DNA from: Rhodoblastus sp052145335
Lineage (GTDB): Bacteria > Pseudomonadota > Alphaproteobacteria > Rhizobiales > Beijerinckiaceae
Direction of reading: 5' to 3'
NCBI RefSeq assembly: GCF_052145335.1
Contig: NZ_JBKQOU010000305.1
Span: forward strand, 1 to 64,000
DNA: 64,000 nt
Both the position numbers and the translations under genes were made by a program. Below are positions 39,657 through 48,161 of this stretch, piece by piece. The notes under the pieces are model-generated. The model saw only the letters and a list, made by a program, of their open reading frames with translations. It did not search any database and had not been told where the DNA came from. Positions within the stretch are counted from its first letter, which is position 1. Each line of letters opens with the position of its first letter.

Positions 39657-40706
39657 TCACGCCTCGTAAAGCGGCACCAAAGCTGAAAAAGTCGCGCCAT
39701 TGCCCAGTTGCGAACGGACGCTGATGCGGCCGCGATGGCGCAGAAGGATATGCTTGACCAAAGCGAGGCCGAGGCCGGTGCCGCCCTTGGCGCGACTCTG
39801 GCCGACATCGACGCGGTAGAAACGCTCGGTCAGGCGCGGAATGTTTTCCGGCGCTATGCCCGGCCCTTCGTCGCGCACTTCGAGCACCCCGTAGGAGCCG
39901 CGCGGCGCCACCGAGACCCACACCCGCCGCTCGTCTTGACCGGGCTCCGGCGCGCTGTATTTGATGGCGTTTTCGATCAGGTTTTCGGCGACCCGCACCA
40001 GTTCGTCGCGGTCGCCGCGCACCTGGGCCGGTTCGGTTTTCAGCTCCAGTATGACGCGGTTGTCCTGGGCCAGCGGCGTCAGCGCGTCGCGCACATGGCG
40101 CACGAGACCCGAAAGATCGACGGCGCCGCGGGGACGCAGATGCAGGGTCTGTTCGATGCGCGACAGCGACAAAAGATCGTCGACGAGACGCGCCATGCGG
40201 CGCGCCTGTTCGAGCATGATGGCGAGAAAGCGCGCCCGCGCTTCCGCATCGTTGCGCGCCGGGCCTTGCAGCGTTTCGATGAAACCGAGCAGCGAAGCGA
40301 GAGGCGTGCGCAATTCGTGGCTGGCGTTGGCGACGAAATCGACCCGCGTCTGTTCCAGCCTCCGCGATTCGGTGGCGTCGTGCAGGGTCAGGGCGACGAA
40401 ACGCGCCGGCGAAGACTGGAAGGCGGCGACATGAACCTGGAACAATCTTTCCACCGGCACACGGTCGAGCCAGGAAATATTTTCGGCCTGTCCCGAATTC
40501 AGCACCCGCGCAATGGCGTCATGCAAGTCGACCGCGCGCAGGCTGGTCGTCAGGGGCGCCTGCAGGCGCAATTGCGGAAACAGCGCCCGCGCCGGGCCGT
40601 TGGCCGCGACAAGCCGCACGGTGTCGCTGACCACCAGCACAGGTTCCGGCATGGCCTCGATCAAACTGGCCAGTAGCGCGCCGCCGACTTCCATCGTCTC
40701 GTTCAT
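39657..40706 (-). CDS. phoR: phosphate sensor histidine kinase PhoR, no membrane segment
   Basis: 349-residue histidine kinase. A PAS-like domain lies at about 15-110. HisKA has the phosphorylated His130 in FVANASHELRTPLASLLGF, and the ATPase domain has NLIENAIKYS (N box), DEGPGIAPE (G1) and GGTGLGLALVKHIL. Unlike E. coli PhoR it shows no hydrophobic stretch long enough for a membrane helix. The start is ATG at 40706; a TTG ten codons upstream would not add one. Position beside pstS and the kinase sequence support PhoR. Confidence 0.9.
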   Translation of the reverse strand: MNETMEVGGALLASLIEAMPEPVLVVSDTVRLVAANGPARALFPQLRLQAPLTTSLRAVDLHDAIARVLNSGQAENISWLDRVPVERLFQVHVAAFQSSPARFVALTLHDATESRRLEQTRVDFVANASHELRTPLASLLGFIETLQGPARNDAEARARFLAIMLEQARRMARLVDDLLSLSRIEQTLHLRPRGAVDLSGLVRHVRDALTPLAQDNRVILELKTEPAQVRGDRDELVRVAENLIENAIKYSAPEPGQDERRVWVSVAPRGSYGVLEVRDEGPGIAPENIPRLTERFYRVDVGQSRAKGGTGLGLALVKHILLRHRGRISVRSQLGNGATFSALVPLYEA

Positions 40707-40742
40707 GCCGCGCAAATTCCCAAAGTTGCAAAGCAAAGGACG

Positions 40743-41825
40743 TCAATCGTCCTTGTCCCTCTCCGCCTCCGCCCGGTTCATCGCTTCGCGCAAGGCGTCC
40801 CAACGGCGCCCGCCTTCATTGGCGCCGAGGAGGGTGAGAGCCAACACGAAAGGGATGACATAATAAAGAATGCGGAACATCAAGAGCGAGGCGAGCAGGG
40901 CCTCCTGCGAGGGCGCCGGCAGCACTTTCAGCATGGTCGCCTCGAAAACGCCGATACCGCCCGGCGCATGGCTGATGATGCCGAGCAGGCTGGCGAAGAC
41001 ATAGACGGAGGCGAAGGTGAAAAAGTCCAGGCCGGCATGGCTCGGCAGCAGCGCATAAAGCACCCCGGCGGCGCTGCACAGGTCCATCACCCCGAGCGCC
41101 ATCTGCCCGAGCGTCAGCCCGAGGCCCGGAAGTTCAAGATGCAGACCCTGCCAGCGGGCGCGGCGAGGGTGCGCCGAAACCCAATAGAGATAGCCGAATA
41201 TCGCCGTCAGCACGCCGAGGCCGATCAGCCGGTTCAAATTGACCGCCAGATGGTTGATCTCGGACAGAGGCTCCGCCTCGATCAGCAGGCCCAGGGCGAT
41301 CACCACAGCCATGCCGAGCCAGAAGGTCACGCCGGCCACCACTGTCAGGCTGGCGATCTTGCCTGGCCGCACGCCGGCGCGCGAATAGATCCAGTAGCGC
41401 ACCGTGCCGCCGGTGAAAATCGGAAAGCCCAGGGTGAAGGACACGGCATAGGAGGTGAAGGAGCCGAGCGCCGTGGTCCGGTAAGGCACGCGCAGCTTCA
41501 ACTGATGCAGGGCCAAAGCGTCGTAGCCGGTCAGCATCAGATAGGACAAGGCCGTGAAAAACATGCCGAGCGCGATCTGGCGCGACGAGGTGGCGGCGAA
41601 GGCCCCGCGCAATTCGGCCATGTTGAGGCTGGAGATGGTGCGGGTGAGAACGACAACCGCCACCGCGACCACGATCAGGCTGGCCGCCATTCCGATCCGC
41701 GCCCACAACCTGCGCTTTTTCACCGCCGCTTCGCTGGCGAGGCGGCGGGGAGACCGGGCCGATTGCGCCGGCGCCGATTCCGGCGCTTCGGCTTCACCCT
41801 CGTTATCGCTCCCCATCCGTTCCAT
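40743..41825 (-). CDS. YbhN/lysylphosphatidylglycerol synthase-type membrane protein
   Basis: 360-residue polytopic membrane protein of the UPF0104/LPG-synthase transmembrane family. It has a charged cytoplasmic N-terminus (about 1-40) followed by some eight hydrophobic segments, with VSFTLGFPIFTGGTVRYWIY and the family motif ISHAPGGIGVFEATML. The C-terminal aminoacyl transferase domain of MprF is absent, so it is not expected to aminoacylate lipids itself. It ends 36 bases before phoR and may share its transcript. Confidence 0.88.
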   Translation of the reverse strand: MERMGSDNEGEAEAPESAPAQSARSPRRLASEAAVKKRRLWARIGMAASLIVVAVAVVVLTRTISSLNMAELRGAFAATSSRQIALGMFFTALSYLMLTGYDALALHQLKLRVPYRTTALGSFTSYAVSFTLGFPIFTGGTVRYWIYSRAGVRPGKIASLTVVAGVTFWLGMAVVIALGLLIEAEPLSEINHLAVNLNRLIGLGVLTAIFGYLYWVSAHPRRARWQGLHLELPGLGLTLGQMALGVMDLCSAAGVLYALLPSHAGLDFFTFASVYVFASLLGIISHAPGGIGVFEATMLKVLPAPSQEALLASLLMFRILYYVIPFVLALTLLGANEGGRRWDALREAMNRAEAERDKDD

Positions 41826-41929
41826 CGCTGACGCTGCCGATCATCCGCCAAACAGCCGGACGTTTAAGGCTCCTTTACGGCGCCATCCCTGCTTCGGCAA
41901 GCCACCCGTTTCTCAGGATAATGGCCAGC

Positions 41930-41962
41930 AAAAAAACGCGGGCCCGCTCGGAAGCCCGCGTT
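41930..41962 (-). terminator. terminator after FeSII-type ferredoxin gene
   Basis: AACGCGGGC/GCCCGCGTT 9-bp stem with an 8-T run on the minus strand, 24 bases past the ferredoxin stop. Confidence 0.9.
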
Positions 41963-41985
41963 GCATCGGTCCGGATGGTCCGGGA

Positions 41986-42390
41986 TCAGGATTCGGTGAC
42001 CGTGGCCTTCGACTTGTGCTGCTTGACCGGCATGGTTTCGTCGCCGACGAATTTCACCTGAATGTCCTCGTCGCGCAAAACACACTGGCAAGCCAGACGG
42101 AAGTGCGGCGGCATGTCGTTGACCTCGGCGTCGACGACCTCGGCTTTGCTGATCTTGCCGAGTTGCTTGAGCATTTCCTTTTCTTTGTCGGTCAGCATGA
42201 TCGCGTGAGGTTTCTTGCTGAGGACCGTGATCTCGACGAGGCAGGAGCCGCATTCGCCATCCTGGCAGTCGAACGGAATCGGAATCTTGTTGTCTTTGGC
42301 AAGCGAAAGAAGCGTGCCGCGATCGCCCGCCACCGCATAAACGGTGACGTCGCGCGACAGCGACGGCGAAGTAAAGGTCACATTGGCCAT
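41986..42390 (-). CDS. Shethna FeSII-type 2Fe-2S ferredoxin
   Basis: 134-residue plant-type 2Fe-2S protein. Cluster ligands are Cys42, Cys47, Cys50 in CQDGECGSC and Cys101 in RLACQ. It follows the Azotobacter Shethna protein II pattern closely from memory: AVAG.R.TLL near the start, IPF.CQDG, MLTDKE, PP..RLACQ and DED..V.F.G. In Azotobacter that protein shields nitrogenase from oxygen. GGGAG lies 9 bases before ATG; an open frame 49 codons longer is not part of the family. No nif genes are in the window. Confidence 0.9.
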   Translation of the reverse strand: MANVTFTSPSLSRDVTVYAVAGDRGTLLSLAKDNKIPIPFDCQDGECGSCLVEITVLSKKPHAIMLTDKEKEMLKQLGKISKAEVVDAEVNDMPPHFRLACQCVLRDEDIQVKFVGDETMPVKQHKSKATVTES

Positions 42391-42605
42391 TGGTATTGCT
42401 CCCGGAAATTTTTGAAGCCGCGTTTGCTCCCGACACATGGCAGCAAAAGCCGTGCCCGGATTGGAGGGCCGAAAATCGGGGAGTTGAGCGGCGACAGACG
42501 CGCCGTACGGGTCGACAATTTGTTGCGGCCGGTTCAAACGGGAAACGAAAGCGACAGGTTTTGTTTCGTCCGCGTCGCAAGGCCGACAAGTCCTGTCGGA
42601 GCAGC

Positions 42606-44963
42606 TTATCGGCCCGGCAGGAATTGCAGCAGGCCCTTGACCGGTTGGAAGCGGAAACGCACACGATGCGGGCCGGGCGACAATGGCACAGCGCGAAACA
42701 TCAGGTTGGCCTGGAGTATCGGAACCTCAATTCCGTCGATCGAGGCGGTCTGCCAGTTCTGCCAGACGTCGTTGAGCACAAGAAAGCCGCCCTTGGCCGG
42801 CGCTTGCGCCTCGATATCGATCAAGGTGTTGTCGTAGCGCAGGATTTTCGCCACGCCGGAAGCGCCCTTCGCCGCCGTGTCGTTGGCGCACGAAAGTTCG
42901 GGGCGGGCGTCGCAGGTCGCCCGGTCGAGCAACATGAATTGCCGGTAATCGATGTCCGGCATCAAGCCCTCGGCCTCGATCCTGGCGAAATCCGCCGCCA
43001 CCGCGCGGCCCGGCAGCAGCACCCGCGGCAGGGCGTCCTTGTTTTCGTAAATATAGGCGTCGCGTGTCTGCGCAACCAAGGGAAGGTCGCCGGGTTTCAG
43101 GCTCTTGTCGATCTCCTCCGCGGGGACGCCGGTGGCGATCCAGCGCAAGCCGATCAGATTGGCCATCGGCGATTTATAGGAGGGGAAGGCCGGGGAAAAC
43201 ACCCGCTGTTCCGGCAGCGCGACATGGTCGTTGGCATGGGTGACATCGACGAAAAGCGTCAGCCGGATCGGATTATAGCCAAGGTCCATGTCGAAGCCGT
43301 GGGTCAGGCCGGCGTTCGGCCAGTGGAAGTCGATCCCCGCCAGTTCGACCCGGTCGCGGCGGTCCGGCTCATGGTTTTCCGCAAGCCTGTCCTTGAGAAA
43401 TACGATGGTGTCATTCTTCGTCGTCTCACGCAGTATGTCGTAGGTTTCCGGCGGCAGGCCGGTGGATTGGTTGGGCGCATTGTTCAGCGACAGGTCGAAG
43501 GTCAGCAGCAAGCCGACGACCAGCACGGCGAGCGCCGGCTTTTCCCGCCATCCGGGCAATTTGGCGAGCACAAGCAGCGAGAGGAAGGCGAAAAAGGCTG
43601 AAAACAGCATTGCCGGCAGGGCGTCGGGGAAATGGCCCTTGGCGTAAGCGACGCCAAGACAGAGCATATAAAGCGCGCCGACCAGCCCCCAGCCGATGTT
43701 CCGGCGCCTGGCGTCGGGCGGCGCGTCGAAGGCGCGGCTGACGCAATAGCCGCCGATGACGGCGGCGAAGACGCAGAGCGGAAAGGTGGCGTCGGCCGGG
43801 CGGCGGAACAGGCTGGCGCCGGGCACGTTGAACAAAGCAGTGAATACCGGGGTATATTTGCCGAAGGCGTAGACCGCCATGGCCAGCGCCGTGACCGCGA
43901 AAAAGCGCATCGGTCGGGTGAAAATCCAGCCGCGCGCCAGCCCCAGAACCAGCAACGCAATGAAGGGCAAGGCGCCAAAATAGATTTCAGCCATGTTGCG
44001 TGCGATATAGAGCCCGGTTTCGCCCCAGTCTGGCGACGGCGGCCCCCAATATTGCGACTGCGCGCCGTGGATATTGTAGAGATTGGCGACCAGGGCGGTG
44101 AGCAGCGAGGCCGGATGCAGCGAGCCGCGCAAGGCGCCGTCGAGGGTGATTTCGGAGCGGTTGGATTGCTGCGCCAACGCAATGGTCCACAACAGGGGCG
44201 GACCGGCGACGATCAGGCCGACGATCAGGCCGCCGCCGAGCGGCTTGATCATCCGCTTCATTCGGGTGAAAAAGCCGTTGCGGTCGCTCGAAGGCGGGGC
44301 AAACAGCCGCCATATCGTGAAGACGGTCAGGGTCAGCACGAACAGCCAGGCGATCTGGTCGCGGCCCAGCACCATGAAAGCGGCGAACAATCCCGCGAGC
44401 GCGCCCCACAGAAACGAAGCGCGGTCGAGCGCGCGATTGAGCGCCCAGAAGGCCAGCGGAAACCACGACAGGCTCAGGATCTGGCCGGTGTGCTGGATGC
44501 GCCAGGCCGCCGAGCCGCCATAGGCGAAGGCGAGCGCCGCCACGAGGCCGCCAGCCGCGCGCCAGCCGCGATCACGGAAATAGAGCATCCAGCCGATCCC
44601 GCCCAGCGTCAGCATGGCGAAGGCGACGGCGTCGGCCTCCTGAAACGTCGGGGCCGGATCGAGTGCGGCGAGCAGCAGATAGGGCGGCGAGAAGATCAGC
44701 GATTGCGGGTCGGCGATCTGGGGCATGCCCGCGAAGACATTCGGCGTCCAGAACGGCGACTGGCCATTATGCAGGGCGTGGGCGAGGAAGGACAGTTGCG
44801 GCTGGAAATGCGCCTTGGAATCCCATGGGATCGTCACCTGCCCTGACAGCCACGGCCAGGCCAGGTAGAGACTGGCGAGGACGAAGAAAGCAAGGGCGAA
44901 ACGAAAGACTCGAGAGGATTCTGACGCAGATTCAGGCGCCGTCGGGCGGGGGAATGTCGACAT
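42606..44963 (-). CDS. large YfhO-like membrane protein
   Basis: 785-residue inner-membrane protein with about twelve hydrophobic segments (roughly 18-580) and a C-terminal soluble domain (about 590-785). The FAGMPQIADPQSLIFSPPYL motif after the first membrane segment is typical of the YfhO family, large GT-C-like membrane proteins linked elsewhere to glycosylation of envelope polymers. Substrate unknown. It begins within the last 32 bases of ribA; the ribosome site is weak, so the start is uncertain. Confidence 0.8.
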   Translation of the reverse strand: MSTFPRPTAPESASESSRVFRFALAFFVLASLYLAWPWLSGQVTIPWDSKAHFQPQLSFLAHALHNGQSPFWTPNVFAGMPQIADPQSLIFSPPYLLLAALDPAPTFQEADAVAFAMLTLGGIGWMLYFRDRGWRAAGGLVAALAFAYGGSAAWRIQHTGQILSLSWFPLAFWALNRALDRASFLWGALAGLFAAFMVLGRDQIAWLFVLTLTVFTIWRLFAPPSSDRNGFFTRMKRMIKPLGGGLIVGLIVAGPPLLWTIALAQQSNRSEITLDGALRGSLHPASLLTALVANLYNIHGAQSQYWGPPSPDWGETGLYIARNMAEIYFGALPFIALLVLGLARGWIFTRPMRFFAVTALAMAVYAFGKYTPVFTALFNVPGASLFRRPADATFPLCVFAAVIGGYCVSRAFDAPPDARRRNIGWGLVGALYMLCLGVAYAKGHFPDALPAMLFSAFFAFLSLLVLAKLPGWREKPALAVLVVGLLLTFDLSLNNAPNQSTGLPPETYDILRETTKNDTIVFLKDRLAENHEPDRRDRVELAGIDFHWPNAGLTHGFDMDLGYNPIRLTLFVDVTHANDHVALPEQRVFSPAFPSYKSPMANLIGLRWIATGVPAEEIDKSLKPGDLPLVAQTRDAYIYENKDALPRVLLPGRAVAADFARIEAEGLMPDIDYRQFMLLDRATCDARPELSCANDTAAKGASGVAKILRYDNTLIDIEAQAPAKGGFLVLNDVWQNWQTASIDGIEVPILQANLMFRAVPLSPGPHRVRFRFQPVKGLLQFLPGR

Positions 44964-46035
44964 CAAGAAAATGGCCTGCCCTGTCGCGTTTGGTGGCGAG
45001 GTAATGAATATTCTGCGGCGTCGGGCGCCCCTGGATGCGCTGGTCGGTGACATCCAGACCCGCGGCGCGCAAAGCCTCGATCTTGGCTGGATTATTGGTC
45101 ATCAGCCGCACCCGGGTCACGCCGAGCAGGTCGAGCATGCGCGCGGCATAGCCGAAGCGGCGCTGGTCGAGGCCGAAGCCCAGGATTTCGTCGGCGTCGT
45201 AGGTGTCGTGGCCTTTTGCCTGCAGGCGATAGGCGCGGACCTTGTTGGCGAGGCCGTTGCCGCGCCCTTCCTGGTCGAGATAGAGGATCACGCCGCCGCC
45301 GTTTTCCGCCATATAGCGAGCGGTATGGCGCAACTGGTCGCCGCAATCGCATTTCAGCGAGCCGAACAGATCGCCGGTGAGGCAAGCGGAGTGCAGCCGT
45401 ACATGAACCGGCCCGGCGAGATCGGGTTTGCCAATAATGACCGCGGCTTGATCGCGCAAACCTTCGCCACCTCGGAAAACCACGATTTCCGACTGCGGCG
45501 CGCCCTCAAGCGGCGCCGGAGCGCGCCCAACCATATGCAAGGAGAGTATTTTTTTGGCCCGGAAGCCCCGGATGTCGCAGCCGGAGACTTCCTGCAATTC
45601 CGGCGCGGGGTTCTTGAGCGGCGCCAGCACCGCGCCGGGCAGCAGATGGGCGAGGCGCAACAGGTCGAGCGCCGCCTCCTCCGCCGGACTGGGATTAGCC
45701 ACCGGCGCGTCGATGCGGGCGTCTTCCTCGGCGAGCAAGGCGCCGATGCGGTCGAGGTCGATTTCGGGCAGGGCGATCAGGCCAGGACCGTTGCGCTCGA
45801 CGCCGAGCCGCCGCAGCCTTTGCGCTGACAGGATCAGATTGGCCCGCCCAGAGGCCAGCGAGTTCAATGCGAAGGCGGAGGCCTCGTCGAGAATTTCGGC
45901 GGGGAACACCAGCAGGCGGGTCGCACCTTCGCTGACGACGACCGGTCGCCCACCGCGCAATTCGGCGATCGCGCGCTCCGCGGCGACAGAGCCGGAGGCG
46001 GCCAGCGTCGGAAAAAGACCGGAAAGTTCAGACAT
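44932..46035 (-). CDS. ribA: GTP cyclohydrolase II RibA with degenerate RibB-like N-terminus
   Basis: 367 residues. The C-terminal 200 form GTP cyclohydrolase II, opening riboflavin synthesis: the zinc cysteines in HSACLTGDLFGSLKCDCGDQL, LYLDQEGRGNGLANKVRAY and MTNNPAKIEALRAAG. The N-terminal 160 resemble DHBP synthase (RibB) but the catalytic acidic motif DxEDRE is replaced by VVSEGATRLLVFPAE, so this half is probably inactive. The true start is ATG at 46035; the frame is open far upstream but antisense to the next gene. Confidence 0.93.
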   Translation of the reverse strand: MSELSGLFPTLAASGSVAAERAIAELRGGRPVVVSEGATRLLVFPAEILDEASAFALNSLASGRANLILSAQRLRRLGVERNGPGLIALPEIDLDRIGALLAEEDARIDAPVANPSPAEEAALDLLRLAHLLPGAVLAPLKNPAPELQEVSGCDIRGFRAKKILSLHMVGRAPAPLEGAPQSEIVVFRGGEGLRDQAAVIIGKPDLAGPVHVRLHSACLTGDLFGSLKCDCGDQLRHTARYMAENGGGVILYLDQEGRGNGLANKVRAYRLQAKGHDTYDADEILGFGLDQRRFGYAARMLDLLGVTRVRLMTNNPAKIEALRAAGLDVTDQRIQGRPTPQNIHYLATKRDRAGHFLDVDIPPPDGA

Positions 46036-46194
46036 TTTGCTTAGAATACCTTTCGCTCCTTCCTCTACATAATCGCTCGCGCGCCCAAGAACCAGTCTTA
46101 AGCGAAACTCGCGCCATGGCTGGGCTTGGCCAGCTTGCCTTCGCCCCGGCGGCGGCTTAAAGCCGCAGCGACGCTTTCTGCCCGGAATCCCGCC

Positions 46195-47145
46195 ATGCGC
46201 CCGCTTCGCCTCGCCTGCCTGCTGTTCTGTCTCGCCGCGCCAGCATTGGCCGCCGGCTCGCAGAATCTCGTCAATGAACTGGCGGTGCGCGTCGTCAACA
46301 AGTCCACACCGGAGCTTTGCGCCGAGCGGGACAACGTCGAACTGGATTTCATCTCGCCGGACGTGCGCCACATGGAAATACAGGCGACCCATCCCGCCTA
46401 TATCGGCATGATCAACACCGATCGCTGGGCGCCGGATTTTTCCGCCTGCAACATTCCGCACGGCGAGGGCGCCCTGCCGCGGAAAACCTTTTATGAGTCT
46501 CCGACCCTTTGGCTCACCGGCCTGACCGATCCGGATTTCTGGCGCCCGGCGAATGTTCCGATTCGCGTCGGCGACCATGTCGAGCCGGGCTTCAATTACA
46601 TCCAGCTGTGGATGCTTTCCCGCGAGCGCGCGGAAGAAATTTTGGTGATGTATCCGTCGGACGGCAACTGGCGCATCCGTCCCCTGCCCTACGGCGACAT
46701 GCGCTGGACGGCCTATGGATCGTCCTTCCAGATCGGGCCGCTGGAGATGCAGGAGGGGCCCGGCGGCGCGCGGCCGGTCGTGGCGATCAGCGACATCGCG
46801 TTCGATCCGGCCAAAAAGGCGTTCACGCTGAATTTCAAACGCGGCGGTTCGGCTACCGTGACGCTCAAGCAGGTCGACCAGGACCATGTCGCGCTCGACG
46901 TCAGCTATTCCGGCGCCATGCCCGACAGCCTGCCCTTCGCCGCGATGCGCTCGATGTACACGAACGAGGGCAACTCCGACGTCGCCCGCATCGCCTGGCG
47001 CGAAAAGGACGGCAAGGGCTGGGGAGAATCGCCGGTGCTGAGTTTCCCCGGCGCACTGGCCACCGAGGTCTGGGCCGGACGCAATGCCTCCTCGCGGCAC
47101 AATCTCTCGGCGCCCGACATGGTCTTTTCGCACTTCCAGCGATGA
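46195..47145 (+). CDS. secreted protein of unknown function
   Basis: 316 residues with a signal peptide (MRPLRLACLLFCLAAPALAA). The mature protein is beta-rich with two Cys and motifs such as ELCAERDNVELDFISPDVRHM and YIQLWMLSRERAEEIL. I do not recognise a family with certainty. Its stop overlaps the start of the DUF1624 membrane protein (ATGA), so the two are co-translated and may work together at the envelope. Confidence 0.85.
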   Translation: MRPLRLACLLFCLAAPALAAGSQNLVNELAVRVVNKSTPELCAERDNVELDFISPDVRHMEIQATHPAYIGMINTDRWAPDFSACNIPHGEGALPRKTFYESPTLWLTGLTDPDFWRPANVPIRVGDHVEPGFNYIQLWMLSRERAEEILVMYPSDGNWRIRPLPYGDMRWTAYGSSFQIGPLEMQEGPGGARPVVAISDIAFDPAKKAFTLNFKRGGSATVTLKQVDQDHVALDVSYSGAMPDSLPFAAMRSMYTNEGNSDVARIAWREKDGKGWGESPVLSFPGALATEVWAGRNASSRHNLSAPDMVFSHFQR

Positions 47146-48161
47146 GCGACACGCAGGCGCGTCTCCCCCTCGTCGACTTCCTGCGCGGGCTGGCGCTGTG
47201 GGCGATGCTGGTCTTTCATCTGGTCTGGGATCTGGCGCAATTCGGCTGGATCGACCATGACGCGCCTTATACCCCGATCATGCATTGGTTCGGCCACGCG
47301 ATCGCCGTGAGCTTCCTGGCTCTGGTCGGCGTCAGTCTCGTCCTCGCCGAAACAGCGAAAGGGCCGCTGTGGCGCAGCGCCAAATTCTGGCGGCGGTGGG
47401 CCGAGATCGTGCTGGCGGCGAGCGCGATCAGCGCCGTGTCCTTCTGGCTGTTTCCCACGACGCCAATCTTTTTCGGCATTCTGCATTGCATCGCTTTGGC
47501 CAGCCTGTTCGCCCTGCCCTTTGTCGCAGCGCCGCCGATCCGGGCTCTCGCTGGCGGTTTCGCCGCTTTGCTGGCGCCGCATTTTTTCGCTTCGCCGCTT
47601 TTCGACGCCAGGCTCTTCTGGTGGACAGGGCTCGGAACTTACCTGCCCGCGAGCAATGATTTCCGGCCCTTGCTGCCGTGGTTGGCCTATGTGCTGTTCG
47701 GCGTGGCTTTGGGTCGCTGGACGATTGCCGGCAAGTTCTCTTCCCGCCATCGCGAGGAGATAAGCGACGCGGCAATCCCGTGGCCTCTTCCTGCGCCCGC
47801 TGGATTGCTTCGCTCCGCTCGCAATGACGGTCGGGTGTTTCGCGCCGTGACCTTTTGCGGCCGGCATTCCCTGACCTTCTACCTCGTTCATCAGCCCTTG
47901 CTGTTCGGCTTTTTCACCCTTCTCGGGCTAGTCGCCACGCCAGCGCCCGACGCCGGCGACTTCGTGCGGCAATGCGCCGTGCAATGCGTCAACGAGGGCG
48001 TAGAGGCAGAAATCTGCGAAAAATCCTGCGTCTGCGTGGTCGAAAAGGCCAAAAACGCGGGACTGTGGAACAATTTGGCGCGGGGCAGGCTTACAGAGCC
48101 GGAAAAAAGCACCGTCCACGACGAGGCCATCGCCTGCTACGCTGAAGCCGCCAAAAAATGA
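47142..48161 (+). CDS. DUF1624 acyltransferase-like membrane protein with repeat-encoded insert
   Basis: 339-residue membrane protein of the DUF1624/heparan-alpha-glucosaminide N-acetyltransferase-like group: VDFLRGLALWAMLVFHLVWDL at the N-terminus, then about seven membrane segments, and GRHSLTFYLVHQPLLFGFF late. Residues about 202-231 are encoded by a palindromic repeat (47745-47830) that interrupts the membrane region without breaking the frame. A Cys-rich C-terminal tail (about 270-339) follows the last segment. Substrate unknown. Confidence 0.88.
   Translation: MSDTQARLPLVDFLRGLALWAMLVFHLVWDLAQFGWIDHDAPYTPIMHWFGHAIAVSFLALVGVSLVLAETAKGPLWRSAKFWRRWAEIVLAASAISAVSFWLFPTTPIFFGILHCIALASLFALPFVAAPPIRALAGGFAALLAPHFFASPLFDARLFWWTGLGTYLPASNDFRPLLPWLAYVLFGVALGRWTIAGKFSSRHREEISDAAIPWPLPAPAGLLRSARNDGRVFRAVTFCGRHSLTFYLVHQPLLFGFFTLLGLVATPAPDAGDFVRQCAVQCVNEGVEAEICEKSCVCVVEKAKNAGLWNNLARGRLTEPEKSTVHDEAIACYAEAAKK
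47745..47830. repeat. palindromic repeat copy B, inside a coding region
   Basis: 86-bp element of the same family as 9901-9990. Its right arm 47800-47830 is identical over 31 bases to the reverse complement of 9904-9934, and the left arm is a diverged inverse copy. It is translated in frame within the DUF1624 protein as a stretch containing LLRSARNDG. Confidence 0.9.

Noticed and set aside
40816..41079. other minus-strand frame within the YbhN-like gene
   Set aside because: Shadow frame with no independent features; the 360-residue membrane protein explains the region.
46036..47133. N-terminal 366 residues of the ribA frame
   Set aside because: Antisense to the secreted-protein gene, low-complexity and unlike any RibA extension.
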